Shown: positions 1 through 9,186, counted from the first letter of the stretch. The stretch is DNA of 64,000 nt from Parvibaculum sp963975745 (GCF_963975745.1 NZ_CAXBIB010000002.1:124001-188000), one strand, 5' to 3'. The notes: generated by a model not told the origin, from the letters alone. Made by a program: numbers and translations.

Positions 1-665
1 GAGGTGAACCACACTGCCTGGTAACGCAGCTTGTCTTCGTCGCCGGCCTGATAGGGCGAGGACTTGTTGACGAGGCCGGTCGTGTTCTGCTCGGCCCAGA
101 CGAAATCATATTGGTAGGACAAGGTGCCTGACGGCGAGATGTCCCAGTCACGCACTGCATAGACCGACTCGTCGTGCCGACCCCATGACAGCGTCAGATT
201 GTAGAAGGCCTCCTCGCCCGTCTGGGCATTCGGAAATGGATTGCCGCCAATCCATGGCTTGCCGTCGTCCGTGACGACATTGCCATCGGAATCGAAGCGC
301 GCGCGGCCGGCGTTGCGGAGCGTCGCCTCAAGATACTCGTGCGGAAAGAGCTTCGTCACATCGCGCGTCGTTTCGACGATGTTGATCCGTCGACCCATTT
401 CCTTGACCTGCCGATAGGCGATCGGATCGAGCAGATCCTTCACGACATCGACATTGTCGGCCGTGATGACATCGCCGGGCTTCACCTGCCCTTTGGTGTA
501 CATCTCGATCGAGAGCAGCTCGTCGGGATATGCCTTGTCGATCGTGCCCGACTTCGCAATCTCCGGCCAAAGCGGAGACAGCACGCCGGCCGTTGCAATC
601 CCCTTCAGGGACTTCTCCATGAAAGTCCGGCGCGAGAACTCTCTGTCATATTTCCGAATTCGCAT
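1..665 (-). CDS. DUF1329 family protein with Tat signal (C-terminal part outside window)
   Basis: About 221 N-terminal residues are present; the gene runs off the left edge. The ATG (663-665) follows a strong GGAGGAGG ribosome site 42 nt after the exporter stop, so the two are probably co-transcribed. Near the N-terminus SRRTFMEK fits the twin-arginine consensus and is followed by a short hydrophobic stretch, so export by Tat is likely. The rest (around DLLDPIAYRQVKEMGRR and WIGGNPFPNAQTGEEA) resembles DUF1329, a family of periplasmic or outer-membrane proteins with a fold related to lipoprotein carriers. It often sits beside DUF1302 proteins and MMPL exporters in hydrocarbon- and steroid-using bacteria. 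A role in lipid or hydrophobic substrate transfer is inference from family and neighbour. The Tat-type leader contrasts with the Sec-type leader of the second DUF1329 protein at 25.0 kb. Confidence 0.78.
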   Translation of the reverse strand, partial: MRIRKYDREFSRRTFMEKSLKGIATAGVLSPLWPEIAKSGTIDKAYPDELLSIEMYTKGQVKPGDVITADNVDVVKDLLDPIAYRQVKEMGRRINIVETTRDVTKLFPHEYLEATLRNAGRARFDSDGNVVTDDGKPWIGGNPFPNAQTGEEAFYNLTLSWGRHDESVYAVRDWDISPSGTLSYQYDFVWAEQNTTGLVNKSSPYQAGDEDKLRYQAVWFT

Positions 666-707
666 TTCCTTCCTCCTCCCAGTAGGACAGGAACCCTCCA
701 ACCCCGA

Positions 708-3206
708 TCAGGGCCGGACCGGGGCCATCTCGTTCAAATCAATCTCCGGATGTCTGATCGCCTCGGCAGCCTTTGCGCGGGGCGCCGCAGCTCTGTTATC
801 GGCCTCGGCCGACAGGGCCGAGAGATCGATGCCTTCGCTCACGAGCAACTTCTTGGAATCGATGAATCGCGGACGGATCAGCCACACCAGCAGCGGCACC
901 ACGATCAGCGCAATGACCATGTTGATCAGCATGACCATCACCAGCAACAGGCCCATGTCGGCCAGGAACTTCAGCTCTGAAAGGAAGTACCAAGGCATGA
1001 TGCCGATCAGAACGATGGTTGCGGTGAAGAAGATCGCCTTGCCGGTCGTCGTCACGGCCGTCAGGATCGCGGCAGCCATGTCCTTGCGCATCTGGTATTC
1101 TTCGTAGATACGGCTCAGCAGATAGATGCCGTAGTCAATGCCCACGCCAACGCCAATGGCGGCAATCGGCAATGTGTTGACATCGAGGCCGATGCCCATT
1201 TCGGTCATCACCGCACCGAGCAACAGGTTCGACAGGTTGACCGGGATCAACAGCAGGACGCCGGCTACAACGGAGCGATAGGCAAGGCTGCAGGTGATCA
1301 GAATGACAACGTTCAGCAGACCCAGAATGACCCATTGATAGGTGTCGACGGTGTCATTGATCGACTGCTGCAAGGCAATGGTGCCGCTGCCCAGACGTAT
1401 ACGGAAATCGTCATACTCCGTTCCGATGATCTCCAGTGCGGCACGCGCCTGATACAACGCTTCATCCACCGTTCCCTGCTTGTTGTCCTTGTACCAAAGC
1501 GACACCGTTCCATTGCGTTGTTCGAAATCGGCAACATGCAGGAACGCCTTCGGCCCTGTTCCGACCATCAGCGCACCAGCCGCCGCGTTGACGGCTGCAT
1601 CGTCGTGATCCAGCGGCGCCCATTTCGGGTTGCCGCCGCTGAAAAGCCTGCTGGCCTCCGGTAGATAGTCGGCGAAAGAGAGCGAGGCTTCGGGTGGATT
1701 TGGCTGGCTCTCGAGCAGATGCTGCAGGCGCTGCATTGTCAGTACCGTTTCCGCCTTGCGCACGACACGATCGAGACTGTCGGGCGATTTGGATTCGAAA
1801 ACGATTTCGAGTGTGTTCAGACCGGGAAAATGACTGTTGATATTGGCGACAGCGACGTTGAACTCGGAATGCTCCCATAGAAGATTGCTTCCTTCGACAG
1901 GATTTCCGATCTTGATATCGAGCACCTTGTTGAAGCTGATGACTGCGAGGGTCGCGACTCCAATGGCCGTCAGAACCGACATCTTGCCGATGGAGAGACG
2001 GCCAATAGCACCGAGCAGCATCCGGATTCCGCTGTAGCCGCTCTTCGGGTCACCCGCGCCCACCATGCGATCGACATTGCGCGGCTTCGGCAGCAGCATG
2101 ATCAGAAGGGGGGTCAGAAACACGTTTGTCGGGATCAGGATCAGCGCCCAGAAACCGCAGAAAAGTGCGAAACGCTCCATCGCGGGGATGGGCGCGACCC
2201 CGATGATGAACAGGCCCAGGGCATCGGTCGTGATGCCGAGTACACCCGGCGCCATCATCACGCTGAGAGAAACTTCGGCAGCGCGGCGCCGGTCCTTCAC
2301 GTGATGCAGGATTTCGTAGTAGCGTTCGGTGAATTGCACGCAATGACTGAACGACCGCGCGACCAGCAGCAGCGGCACGACCATGATCAGGGGCTCGATC
2401 GGTTGACCCAGCCAGCCGACGAAGCCGAATCCCCAGACGGCGGCAACAATGCTGGTCACCAGCGGCGCGACGACGCCGACAACATTGCGCATGTAGAAGA
2501 CCAGGGCGAGCAGCAACGCGATGGCGGTGATCGCAAAGATGCCGAACATCTGCTGTTCGTAGAAATAGACCCATCCGGTCAAGACCGGCTGGCCAGCAAT
2601 GTAGACTTCGTGCCCGTCGTCCTGCGCGTCCTTGACCAGCTTGTCCAGGTACTCGAACGTCTCGCCATAGTCGAGCAGGCGCTCGATGAAGGTCGCGTTG
2701 ACCAACGTCGCCGTTTCGTCTTCGGAGATCATGAATGTGCGCACGTTCGGCGCCTTCAGCACGCGCGAGCGAAACTCGGCGATCTCTTCCGCCGTGCGCG
2801 GCGGGTGATCTTCCATCAGCGGGCGTGAATCGATGCCGTCCGGCGTCGCCTCGGCGTAGCGCGCCTTTTCGGTGGCGACCGAGAGGATCTGATCGTGATC
2901 GACGCCCGGCGCAAGGTCGATGTCGCGGGTCAGGTCCCAGACCTTGGCAAGGGTTTCGGGGTTGTAGATGTCCCCGTCCTTGCGCTTGATCATGACGGTG
3001 ACGGTCAGCGGATTTCCGAAGTTCGGATGGTCCTTGTAGGTCTGCACGAAGGGATGGTTCTTGGGCAGAAGGTCGCTGAAGATCGTTCTCAGTTCGACGT
3101 TCGTCAGGCCCATCGCAAAGAATGCCGTGATCGCCACGATCACGAACAGCGACAGCCACCGATAGGACATGGCGGCGCGGGCCAATCGAATACTCAGACG
3201 TTCCAC
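708..3206 (-). CDS. RND superfamily (MMPL-type) exporter
   Basis: An 832-residue predicted exporter. One TM helix near the N-terminus is followed by a large periplasmic domain, a block of helices around residues 220-400, a second periplasmic domain, and a final helix block. The second block holds GVGVGIDYGIYLLSR, the GxxxD-type TM4 motif of the MMPL/Patched/hopanoid-RND branch. This branch moves hydrophobic molecules (sterols, lipids, hopanoids) using proton flux. I chose the GTG at 3204-3206 because AGGGGGGAG sits 6-8 nt upstream; an in-frame ATG at 3248 has no visible ribosome site. The downstream DUF1329 gene, 42 nt away, is the usual partner of such exporters. The substrate cannot be read from the sequence. 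Confidence 0.88.
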   Translation of the reverse strand: MERLSIRLARAAMSYRWLSLFVIVAITAFFAMGLTNVELRTIFSDLLPKNHPFVQTYKDHPNFGNPLTVTVMIKRKDGDIYNPETLAKVWDLTRDIDLAPGVDHDQILSVATEKARYAEATPDGIDSRPLMEDHPPRTAEEIAEFRSRVLKAPNVRTFMISEDETATLVNATFIERLLDYGETFEYLDKLVKDAQDDGHEVYIAGQPVLTGWVYFYEQQMFGIFAITAIALLLALVFYMRNVVGVVAPLVTSIVAAVWGFGFVGWLGQPIEPLIMVVPLLLVARSFSHCVQFTERYYEILHHVKDRRRAAEVSLSVMMAPGVLGITTDALGLFIIGVAPIPAMERFALFCGFWALILIPTNVFLTPLLIMLLPKPRNVDRMVGAGDPKSGYSGIRMLLGAIGRLSIGKMSVLTAIGVATLAVISFNKVLDIKIGNPVEGSNLLWEHSEFNVAVANINSHFPGLNTLEIVFESKSPDSLDRVVRKAETVLTMQRLQHLLESQPNPPEASLSFADYLPEASRLFSGGNPKWAPLDHDDAAVNAAAGALMVGTGPKAFLHVADFEQRNGTVSLWYKDNKQGTVDEALYQARAALEIIGTEYDDFRIRLGSGTIALQQSINDTVDTYQWVILGLLNVVILITCSLAYRSVVAGVLLLIPVNLSNLLLGAVMTEMGIGLDVNTLPIAAIGVGVGIDYGIYLLSRIYEEYQMRKDMAAAILTAVTTTGKAIFFTATIVLIGIMPWYFLSELKFLADMGLLLVMVMLINMVIALIVVPLLVWLIRPRFIDSKKLLVSEGIDLSALSAEADNRAAAPRAKAAEAIRHPEIDLNEMAPVRP

Positions 3207-3658
3207 TCGGTACTCCCCCCTCATCCGTCCCCGCAACGGTTCGTTCATCTCATAAACTGTTTTTTTTGTAAATTATTTATTGAATCTCTCTAAAAATCCC
3301 GTCCGCTGACGTGGCCCCTTTTGCCGCGCGGCGCCGAAACCCGCCGCTTCGAGGATCGTGGGCGACGGGGTCTCTCTGCGCCCCGCCCTAAAGAGTGGCG
3401 ATGACTTCGATCGTCGCGACCGGCAGAAATTGCGCCGGTTTCCGGCGAGTGCAGGGCCGAACATGCGGTCGACAATCCGCGATCACGGGCGCCGCGGGAA
3501 CTACACGAAGGGGGTGCGGCGGGCGCGCAATCGGGGGCGCCGCGGACCGCCCGAAGGGGTGGGGAGCACCGGCCGCGGCGCGCCTAGGCTGCAGTCCGAA
3601 GAAAGCGCGTCGCGGCCCGGATCAACTGTGGCGCGAGAGGAAAACCGGGAGGAACACC
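3207..3658. other. Divergent intergenic region
   Basis: About 450 bp separate two divergent genes. Bases 3249-3300 are markedly AT-rich (runs of T and a TAAATAAT-like hexamer read leftward) and probably contain the promoter of the exporter operon. The rest is very GC-rich. I see no convincing protein, no RNA gene and no clear operator. Reading frames entering from the left into the ligase gene lack a ribosome site before 3659. Confidence 0.5.
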
Positions 3659-5647
3659 GTGGCCCAAATGGGAGACCTGCTCTGGTCGCCATCCGAAGAG
3701 ATGGTGGCGGCGGCGAACGTTACCGCGTTCATCGAATGGCTCAACGCTCGTGGCCACAACTTCCGGAGCTACGACGAATTGCGGCGCTGGTCGGTCGACG
3801 ACATCGCGGCGTTCTGGGAAGCGGTGTGGAAATATTTCAACGTCAAGTCGCCGACACCTTACGAATGCGTGCTGCGCGACGCGAAGATGCCGGGCGCGAT
3901 CTGGTTTCCCGGTGCGCGGGTCAACTATATCGAGACGCTGCTGTCGAAAGGCGACGGCGCGAAGACGGCGATCTGGGCGGCGGGTGAGGAAGGCACGGCG
4001 CAGAAGATCAGCTGGGGCGAATTGAAGGCGCGTGTTTTCAAACTGGCAACGGCGCTGCGCGACCTCGGCGTCAAGCCCGGCGACCGGGTGGCGTCCTATC
4101 TGCCGAACGTGCCGGAGGCGGCGGTCGCCTTTTCTGCCAGCGCCAGCATCGGCGCCGTGTGGTCGAGCTGCTCGCCGGATTTCGGTGCGGCGAGCGTCAT
4201 CGACCGTTTCAGCCAGATCACGCCGAAGGTGTTGTTCGCGACCGACAGCTACCGCTATGGCGGCAAGGTGTTCGACCGGCGGGCCGAAGTGAAGTCGATG
4301 ATTGACGCCCTGCCCTCTCTCGAACATGTGGTGCATGTGCCGGGCGCGGCGGGCGAAGGCGCGCCGATTGCGCCGGAGGCGATTTCCTGGGCGTCGCTGA
4401 TGGCGCGGCCGGCGGTTGCGGATTTCGCTTTCGAGGAAACCGCTTTCGATCATCCGCTGTGGATCGTCTATTCGTCGGGCACGACGGGGTTGCCGAAGCC
4501 CTTCGTACACGGACATGGCGGGGTGCTGCTGGAAGCGTTGAAGTTCACGCATTTCCATCTCAACCTGAAGCCGACGTCCTGCATGTTCTACTTCACCACC
4601 ACAGGCTGGGTGATGTGGAACATATTGCTGTCGGGCCTCGTCGCCGGCTCGACGGTTGTGCTTTACGACGGCAACCCGATGGTGCCGAAACCCGACCGGC
4701 TGTGGGCGCTCGCGGCCGAGACCGGCATGACGCTGTTCGGCGCCAGCCCGACCTTCCTCAACGGACAGATGAAGGAAGGCATCCGCCCCAACAAACTTTA
4801 CGACATGAGCGCGATGGACAGCATCCTGCTCGGCGGCTCGCCGGTGATGCCGGAACACATGGAGTGGTGCTACGACAATATTCGTTCCGACATCTGGGTG
4901 ACGTCGCAGAGTGGCGGCACCGACGTCGCCTCGGCGTTTGTCGGCGGCGTGCCGACGCTGCCGGGCTACGCCGGCGAGATCCAGGCGCGCTGTCTCGGCG
5001 TCGATGTAAATGCGTTCGACGACAGCGGAAACGAAATTGTCGATGAGGTGGGCGAGCTTGTCGTCAGCCAGCCAATGCCGTCGATGCCGCTTTTCTTCTG
5101 GAACGACGAGGGCGGACACCGCTATCGCGACTCGTATTTCGACACCTATCCCGGGCATTGGCGGCATGGCGATTACTTCAAGGTCAACGAGCGCGGCGGC
5201 TGTTTCATTCTCGGGCGTTCGGATTCGACGCTCAACCGCTATGGCGTCAGGATCGGGACAGCGGAGATCTATCGCACCATCGAAGGCATCGCGGGGATCG
5301 AAGACAGCATCATCGTCAATCTCGACCTGCCGGGCGGCACCTTTTTCATGCCGCTTTTCGTCGTTCTTTCGAAAGGACAGACGCTCGACGACGCGCTGCG
5401 CCAGACGATCAACAAGACGTTGAAGGAGAAGTATTCGCCGCGTCATGTGCCCGATCGCATTTATCAAGTGGATGCCGTTCCCTACACGCTGACCGGGAAG
5501 AAGATGGAAGTCCCGGTACGGAAGATCCTGCTCGGTGCGCCCGTGGACAAGGCGGCGAGCCGCGATGCCATGTCGAATCCGGATGCCATCGACTATTTCG
5601 TGACCTTCGCCCGGACGCAGCGCGAGTATCCCATGGCGGCCGATTGA
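3659..5647 (+). CDS. Acetoacetyl-CoA synthetase family ligase
   Basis: A 662-residue acyl-adenylate-forming enzyme, the usual length for acetoacetyl-CoA synthetase (acid + ATP + CoA to acyl-CoA + AMP + PPi). Visible motifs are the N-terminal ACS cap with DIAAFWEAVWKYF, the P-loop-like IVYSSGTTGLPKPFVHG (about residues 268-284), the hinge region with TYPGHWRHGDYF, GVRIGTAEIYRTIEG, and the catalytic-lysine tail GKKMEVPVRKIL. The GTG at 3659 follows GGGAGGA at good spacing; longer in-frame starts have no ribosome site. It converges on the Apc-like carboxylase operon. Acetone carboxylation would give acetoacetate; acetophenone would give benzoylacetate, whose CoA ligase is also a keto-acid ligase. 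So the enzyme may activate the product of that carboxylase (inference). Independent acetoacetate or PHB use remains possible. Confidence 0.88.
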   Translation: MAQMGDLLWSPSEEMVAAANVTAFIEWLNARGHNFRSYDELRRWSVDDIAAFWEAVWKYFNVKSPTPYECVLRDAKMPGAIWFPGARVNYIETLLSKGDGAKTAIWAAGEEGTAQKISWGELKARVFKLATALRDLGVKPGDRVASYLPNVPEAAVAFSASASIGAVWSSCSPDFGAASVIDRFSQITPKVLFATDSYRYGGKVFDRRAEVKSMIDALPSLEHVVHVPGAAGEGAPIAPEAISWASLMARPAVADFAFEETAFDHPLWIVYSSGTTGLPKPFVHGHGGVLLEALKFTHFHLNLKPTSCMFYFTTTGWVMWNILLSGLVAGSTVVLYDGNPMVPKPDRLWALAAETGMTLFGASPTFLNGQMKEGIRPNKLYDMSAMDSILLGGSPVMPEHMEWCYDNIRSDIWVTSQSGGTDVASAFVGGVPTLPGYAGEIQARCLGVDVNAFDDSGNEIVDEVGELVVSQPMPSMPLFFWNDEGGHRYRDSYFDTYPGHWRHGDYFKVNERGGCFILGRSDSTLNRYGVRIGTAEIYRTIEGIAGIEDSIIVNLDLPGGTFFMPLFVVLSKGQTLDDALRQTINKTLKEKYSPRHVPDRIYQVDAVPYTLTGKKMEVPVRKILLGAPVDKAASRDAMSNPDAIDYFVTFARTQREYPMAAD

Positions 5648-5648
5648 C

Positions 5649-5800
5649 GGGGATAAGTCACAGCGGCGCGACAGCCAGACCCCCCCCTCTGTCACGCAAC
5701 TGTCAAAAAACTGTCACAAATGCTTCTTGTGCGGGGCAAGGGGTGGGGATAAGTGCGACTTATCCCCCCAGGATGGCGCACGCGAAAATAACTTATCCCC
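5649..5800. repeat. Four copies of the decamer ACTTATCCCC / GGGGATAAGT
   Basis: GGGGATAAGT occurs at 5649-5658 and 5745-5754, and its reverse complement at 5758-5767 and 5791-5800. The middle two form a perfect 10-bp inverted repeat with a 3-nt spacer. The same decamer recurs at 61322-61331, again beside the CTGTCA repeat. Function unknown; a protein binding site or hairpin are both possible. Confidence 0.6.
5659..5718 (+). repeat. Dispersed intergenic repeat, copy A (triple CTGTCA)
   Basis: CTGTCA occurs at 5689, 5700 and 5711, exactly 11 bp apart (one helical turn), preceded by a C-run and by CACAGCGGC...GACAGCC. The core from the C-run to CTGTCACA is almost identical to copies near 18.9 and 61.1 kb. 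The 11-bp CTGTCA periodicity is that of PhoB boxes. This copy lies between two convergent genes, so it is not a simple promoter element for either. Confidence 0.75.
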
Positions 5801-5895
5801 GGTTCCGGACGTGCCCTCCCCGCCCCGACGATTCTCCGCGTTTTTCGTCCCTCCCCTTGCAGCGCGCAAGATGAGCGTGACGGTCATGTTGCGAC

Positions 5896-5930
5896 AAAGA
5901 AAAAGGCTGCCCCGCTTTTGCGGGGCAGCC
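5896..5930 (-). terminator. Rho-independent terminator of the carboxylase operon
   Basis: GGCTGCCCCGC (5905-5915), a TTTT loop and GCGGGGCAGCC (5920-5930) form a perfect 11-bp stem. Read leftward it is followed by a U-rich tract (complement of AAAGAAAAA, 5896-5904). It sits about 130 bp past the last gene of the leftward operon. The rest of 5931-6061 shows no gene; a GAGGAGGT directly before an ATG near 5970 has no usable spacing. Confidence 0.85.
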
Positions 5931-6061
5931 AAGGATACGGGAGGAGGAGGGATCGCTCCCGAGGAGGTATGCCCAATCGAGCAGCGCAGTGTTTCGCAAT
6001 CGGCCGGCCGGCGGAACTACACGATAGAGTAACGCCGGCGCGTCGATCGGTGACCTGCGTT

Positions 6062-6814
6062 TCAGGACGCGCTTTCGCTCAGCACCCGGAGTTTCGCTAG
6101 GACAGTTTCGGGTACCAGAGAGACCGGCACTTCCGTGAAGACGGGAGTATCGCCGGCAAGCGCAACATCGCCCCCCTCCCAAAAGGCGGGGGCGAGAATT
6201 CTTCCATCGGCGGCCGCGGCGGACCCGTAAATGCGGTCAAAGCCTGTGGCCTCGTCTGCAGCGCCCGGCATGACGAGGACGGAGGTCATTTCATAGTGAC
6301 GGGCGATATTGGTGAGGGGCTCGAAAAATTCCAGCGCACGGGGATCGGCTTCGGTGAAGCGCAACACGCCGATCGCGGGCACGACCAGCGCGCGCAGCAG
6401 ATCGGCCAGCGCCATGGCGAGGTCGTCCAGCACGTCTTCGTCGATCTCGCCTTGATCCATCAAGGCCTGCGCCAGCGCGCCCGGCCCCGGCAGGGCGAGC
6501 GCCAGCGGCCTCGCCCCCAGCGCACCCGTGGCGGTTTCGATGCCGCGCTTGAGACGCGTGCGCAGGCCGGCATCGGACAGCAGGTCTTCGATGCCGGCGC
6601 TATCGGTCCTTTCGATGCCCTGCGCGCGCGCGAAGGCGGCGATGCCGGCGCCGATGTCGATATCAACAATGTCGAGCGCCAGCAGCGATGCCAGCTCGCG
6701 CAGGAAGAGGCCGAGTTCGCCCGGCGTGTCCCAGGGATCGTCGCCGCCGCGCAGCACACGGGCGCCGAAGGCCATGCCGTCGATCCAGAGAGGCGGCAAG
6801 CCATTCGGGCTCAT
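6062..6814 (-). CDS. Putative fifth subunit of Apc-type ketone carboxylase
   Basis: 250 residues (about 27 kDa), starting 4 nt after the HyuB-like stop, so surely translated with it. No recognised catalytic motif. The sequence is Ala/Leu-rich and predicted soluble, with segments such as PLALALPGPGALAQALM and LLRALVVPAIGVLRF that resemble beta-alpha repeats of a barrel (weakly URO-D/MetE-like). Acetophenone carboxylase of Aromatoleum is known to need a fifth, loosely bound small subunit encoded last in its operon; this gene holds the same place. Assignment rests on position and size, not on sequence I can recognise. A start further upstream (6862) would lie inside the preceding gene. Confidence 0.6.
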   Translation of the reverse strand: MSPNGLPPLWIDGMAFGARVLRGGDDPWDTPGELGLFLRELASLLALDIVDIDIGAGIAAFARAQGIERTDSAGIEDLLSDAGLRTRLKRGIETATGALGARPLALALPGPGALAQALMDQGEIDEDVLDDLAMALADLLRALVVPAIGVLRFTEADPRALEFFEPLTNIARHYEMTSVLVMPGAADEATGFDRIYGSAAAADGRILAPAFWEGGDVALAGDTPVFTEVPVSLVPETVLAKLRVLSESAS

Positions 6815-6818
6815 GACA

Positions 6819-9071
6819 TCAGGCCTTGGCGCGCTTGCGGCAATCGGCCAGCTCGGCTTCAAGCCTGTCGATCTTCACCTGGAGCGGATGGGCCATGACG
6901 ACCGGCGGATTCACCCGGGCCGCGGGATGGAGCTTGTCGGGATCGCCGGCATGGACCATCGTCTTGTCGTCCCAGCTGCCGTAATAGGGCACCTTGCCGG
7001 AAGGCCGGTCCTTCACCCATTCCCTGCAGAAGACATCGAAGGGCTTGCTCTTCGCAATACGTTCGCGACGGGCCTCGTCGCGGGCCATGGCGGTCGCCGC
7101 CTCGTCCACAAGCAGGGTCTCCTTGTCGTAGACCACGCGGTAGATGCGCCAGGCAACATCGTCGGAAATCAGACCCTCGTCCATGTCGCGCATGACGTCG
7201 GCCGGCTCGCGTTCCAGCGGATCGCCAAAGCCGCCGCCGGTGCCCTGCGCGATCATGTAGAGTTCGCCGCGGCTCGCCAGCGTGTAGCCGAGCGTCATCG
7301 GATGGGTCGAGTATTTCGCCTCCGGGAAGGGGCGTTCGTTCATCAGCTCCTCGATCGAATAGCGGAAGGAGGCCGGATCGCTCTTCAGAATCTCGAAGAC
7401 ATCGACGCCACTGATGCGAGACAGCGGATAGGACGGGCAGCCATATCCGCCGAAGAGGCCCGGTACGTTCGGGAACCTGGCGCCCATCGCCGTCAGCATG
7501 AAGCCGAAGGCCGGGCTGTCGCGCATGGCCAGGATCATCTGGTAGCCCATGCCGCCGCGCTGGCGGCCGAAGCCCTGATTGTCCTTCATCATCTTTTTCG
7601 AGACGATCTGTATGAAGGGCATTTCCTCTTCGATGAACTCCTGCTCGCCAATGTCGGACATGGTGGCGAAGATCGGCGCGCAGCCATGCTGGCCGTCGCG
7701 GTCGGCCAGTGCGCCGCCGCCCATGCCGTTGATGTCGGCGCAGACATTGCCGACCATTTCGCCATGCTGCGTCAGGCCGCCGAACAAGAAGGTGTTGATC
7801 ATGTTGAACCAGGGCGCCAGCACGCGCGTGTACTTGTGCGGGTTCGAATAGAGGAATTTCATCGCGCAGACCTGGCCGGCGCTCCAGGCGGTGAAAACCG
7901 TCATCATCGACTGTGCGTTCGGCGTGCCGAATGCCGGCTTCAGTACCGAAGGATTGTCGAAGACAAACTTCATCGGCGCCAGCACGCCCTGATTGCGCGG
8001 AATGTCCGGCCAGATGAAAGTAAGGAAGAGCTGGGCCAGCATTCCCTTGACCGTAATGTCGAGGCTGTTGTTCGAGCGGTTGGTGAATTCGGGGCTCGAA
8101 CCGCGATAGTCGAAGGTGAGCTGATCGCCCTTCTTCGTGAGTTCGAGGTTGATCTTGATCTGGACGTTCTCGCGCAGCGTGCCGTCGGTCCACCATGAAT
8201 GACGCACGGTGCCGTCCGGCCATTCCTTCAACCGGCGGCGAACCTCGGCGTCAGTGTCCTCGAGATTCATGCGCAGCGCGGCGACGACAGACTCGACACC
8301 ATATTCGGCAATTGCCTCGTGGATGCGGGTTTCGATGCGGCGGCAGACATACATCTTCACCTTCATGTCCGCATATTGCAGCTTCGGCTCGCGGACCGAA
8401 TTCTGCAGGAAGGTGACGAGATCGCGGCGCAGCTTGTAGTTCTCCGCCACCTTGAAGGGCGACATTTTCAACCCTTCGTCCCAGATCTGCTCGGCCAGCG
8501 AGGGCATGCCGCCGGGCTCGATGGCGCCGTTCTCGCCTTCATGCACGGTGGCGCCCGCCCAAGCGACGATCCTGCCGTCGTGGAAGACCGGCATCATCAT
8601 CGACTGATCGGTATTGTGCGCCTGACCGTAACGGGCGTCGTTGACGATGAAGACATCGCCTTCCTTGATGCCGACGGTCGCTTCCGAGGCCCAGTACTTG
8701 TTGATGAACTTGATCGGGTACTGCACCAGATTGCAGAAAATGACGACGCCGCCGGAGCTGGCGAGCGACAGGTCACCCGACGCCGTGTAGACGGCCGAGA
8801 CGCAGTCGCCCCATTTGGCGCCCGGCGCCGCGCCCATGTTCTCCAGCATCTCGAAGCTCTCGTTGACGCCGGCCAGCAGTCGCTCACGGACGATTTCGAG
8901 GCGGACCGGATCGTTTTCCTTCGCAATGCATTCGTCTTCATAAGCGGTACGCGGTTCGAGGCCGTGATTTTCCATGATCGCGGGATCGGGCGCGAGATAG
9001 AGATTGGTCTCGCTCAGGAAGGCGTCCACCGCGCTCGACGGCGCACCGGCGATGTCCATGTCGTCACCCAT
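6819..9071 (-). CDS. HyuB-like subunit of Apc-type (acetophenone/acetone) carboxylase
   Basis: 750 residues of the hydantoinase B / acetone carboxylase alpha superfamily. Typical family stretches are FVNDARYGQAHNTDQSMMMP-like (N-terminal third) and the Gly-rich GMGGGALADRDGQHG, NQGFGRQRGGMGYQ and GQGTGGGFGDPLEREP segments. In the carboxylases this subunit binds the ketone and performs the carboxylation of its activated enol form. The ATG at 9071 follows GGAGGAACGAAA; an in-frame extension to 9170 has no ribosome site and encodes a Lys/Arg/Thr-rich, unconserved-looking leader. The small Cys-rich subunit in the operon argues for a carboxylase rather than hydantoinase or oxoprolinase. Confidence 0.85.
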   Translation of the reverse strand: MGDDMDIAGAPSSAVDAFLSETNLYLAPDPAIMENHGLEPRTAYEDECIAKENDPVRLEIVRERLLAGVNESFEMLENMGAAPGAKWGDCVSAVYTASGDLSLASSGGVVIFCNLVQYPIKFINKYWASEATVGIKEGDVFIVNDARYGQAHNTDQSMMMPVFHDGRIVAWAGATVHEGENGAIEPGGMPSLAEQIWDEGLKMSPFKVAENYKLRRDLVTFLQNSVREPKLQYADMKVKMYVCRRIETRIHEAIAEYGVESVVAALRMNLEDTDAEVRRRLKEWPDGTVRHSWWTDGTLRENVQIKINLELTKKGDQLTFDYRGSSPEFTNRSNNSLDITVKGMLAQLFLTFIWPDIPRNQGVLAPMKFVFDNPSVLKPAFGTPNAQSMMTVFTAWSAGQVCAMKFLYSNPHKYTRVLAPWFNMINTFLFGGLTQHGEMVGNVCADINGMGGGALADRDGQHGCAPIFATMSDIGEQEFIEEEMPFIQIVSKKMMKDNQGFGRQRGGMGYQMILAMRDSPAFGFMLTAMGARFPNVPGLFGGYGCPSYPLSRISGVDVFEILKSDPASFRYSIEELMNERPFPEAKYSTHPMTLGYTLASRGELYMIAQGTGGGFGDPLEREPADVMRDMDEGLISDDVAWRIYRVVYDKETLLVDEAATAMARDEARRERIAKSKPFDVFCREWVKDRPSGKVPYYGSWDDKTMVHAGDPDKLHPAARVNPPVVMAHPLQVKIDRLEAELADCRKRAKA

Positions 9072-9121
9072 TTTCGTTCCTCCGGAGCGGTTCGTTTGTT
9101 TTGTGCGTTTCGTTCGCACTG

Positions 9122-9146
9122 CCACCCGCCCCCCAGGGGCGGGTGG
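9122..9146. repeat. Intercistronic GC-rich hairpin
   Basis: CCACCCGCCCC (9122-9132), loop CCA, GGGGCGGGTGG (9136-9146): a perfect 11-bp stem in the gap between the HyuA- and HyuB-like genes. A shortened relative (ACCCGCCCC/GGGGCGGGT) lies at 13886-13905. It could act as an mRNA processing or stabilising element or partial terminator that sets subunit ratio. Confidence 0.6.
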
Positions 9147-9186
9147 TCGCTGATCTTGTTGGCCCTGCAAGAAACATCACCACCCC

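Noticed and set aside
3584..5695. 703-codon open frame on the minus strand opposite the acetoacetyl-CoA synthetase gene
   Set aside because: It mirrors the real gene in a GC-rich codon pattern, encodes a His/Arg-rich composition without motifs, and has no ribosome site.
5689..5717. PhoB-dependent promoter for a neighbouring gene
   Set aside because: The CTGTCA spacing matches a Pho box, but both flanking genes end here and no -10 element or gene follows in the right direction.
5745..5800. DnaA boxes or a replication origin at the TTATCCCC motifs
   Set aside because: The DnaA box is TTATCCACA; these share only TTATCC, and no dnaA, parAB or AT-rich unwinding region is nearby.
5918..6100. 60-codon ORF after a GAGGAGGT sequence near 5970
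   Set aside because: The purine run abuts the ATG without spacing, the frame runs into the end of the carboxylase operon, and the peptide has no recognisable feature.
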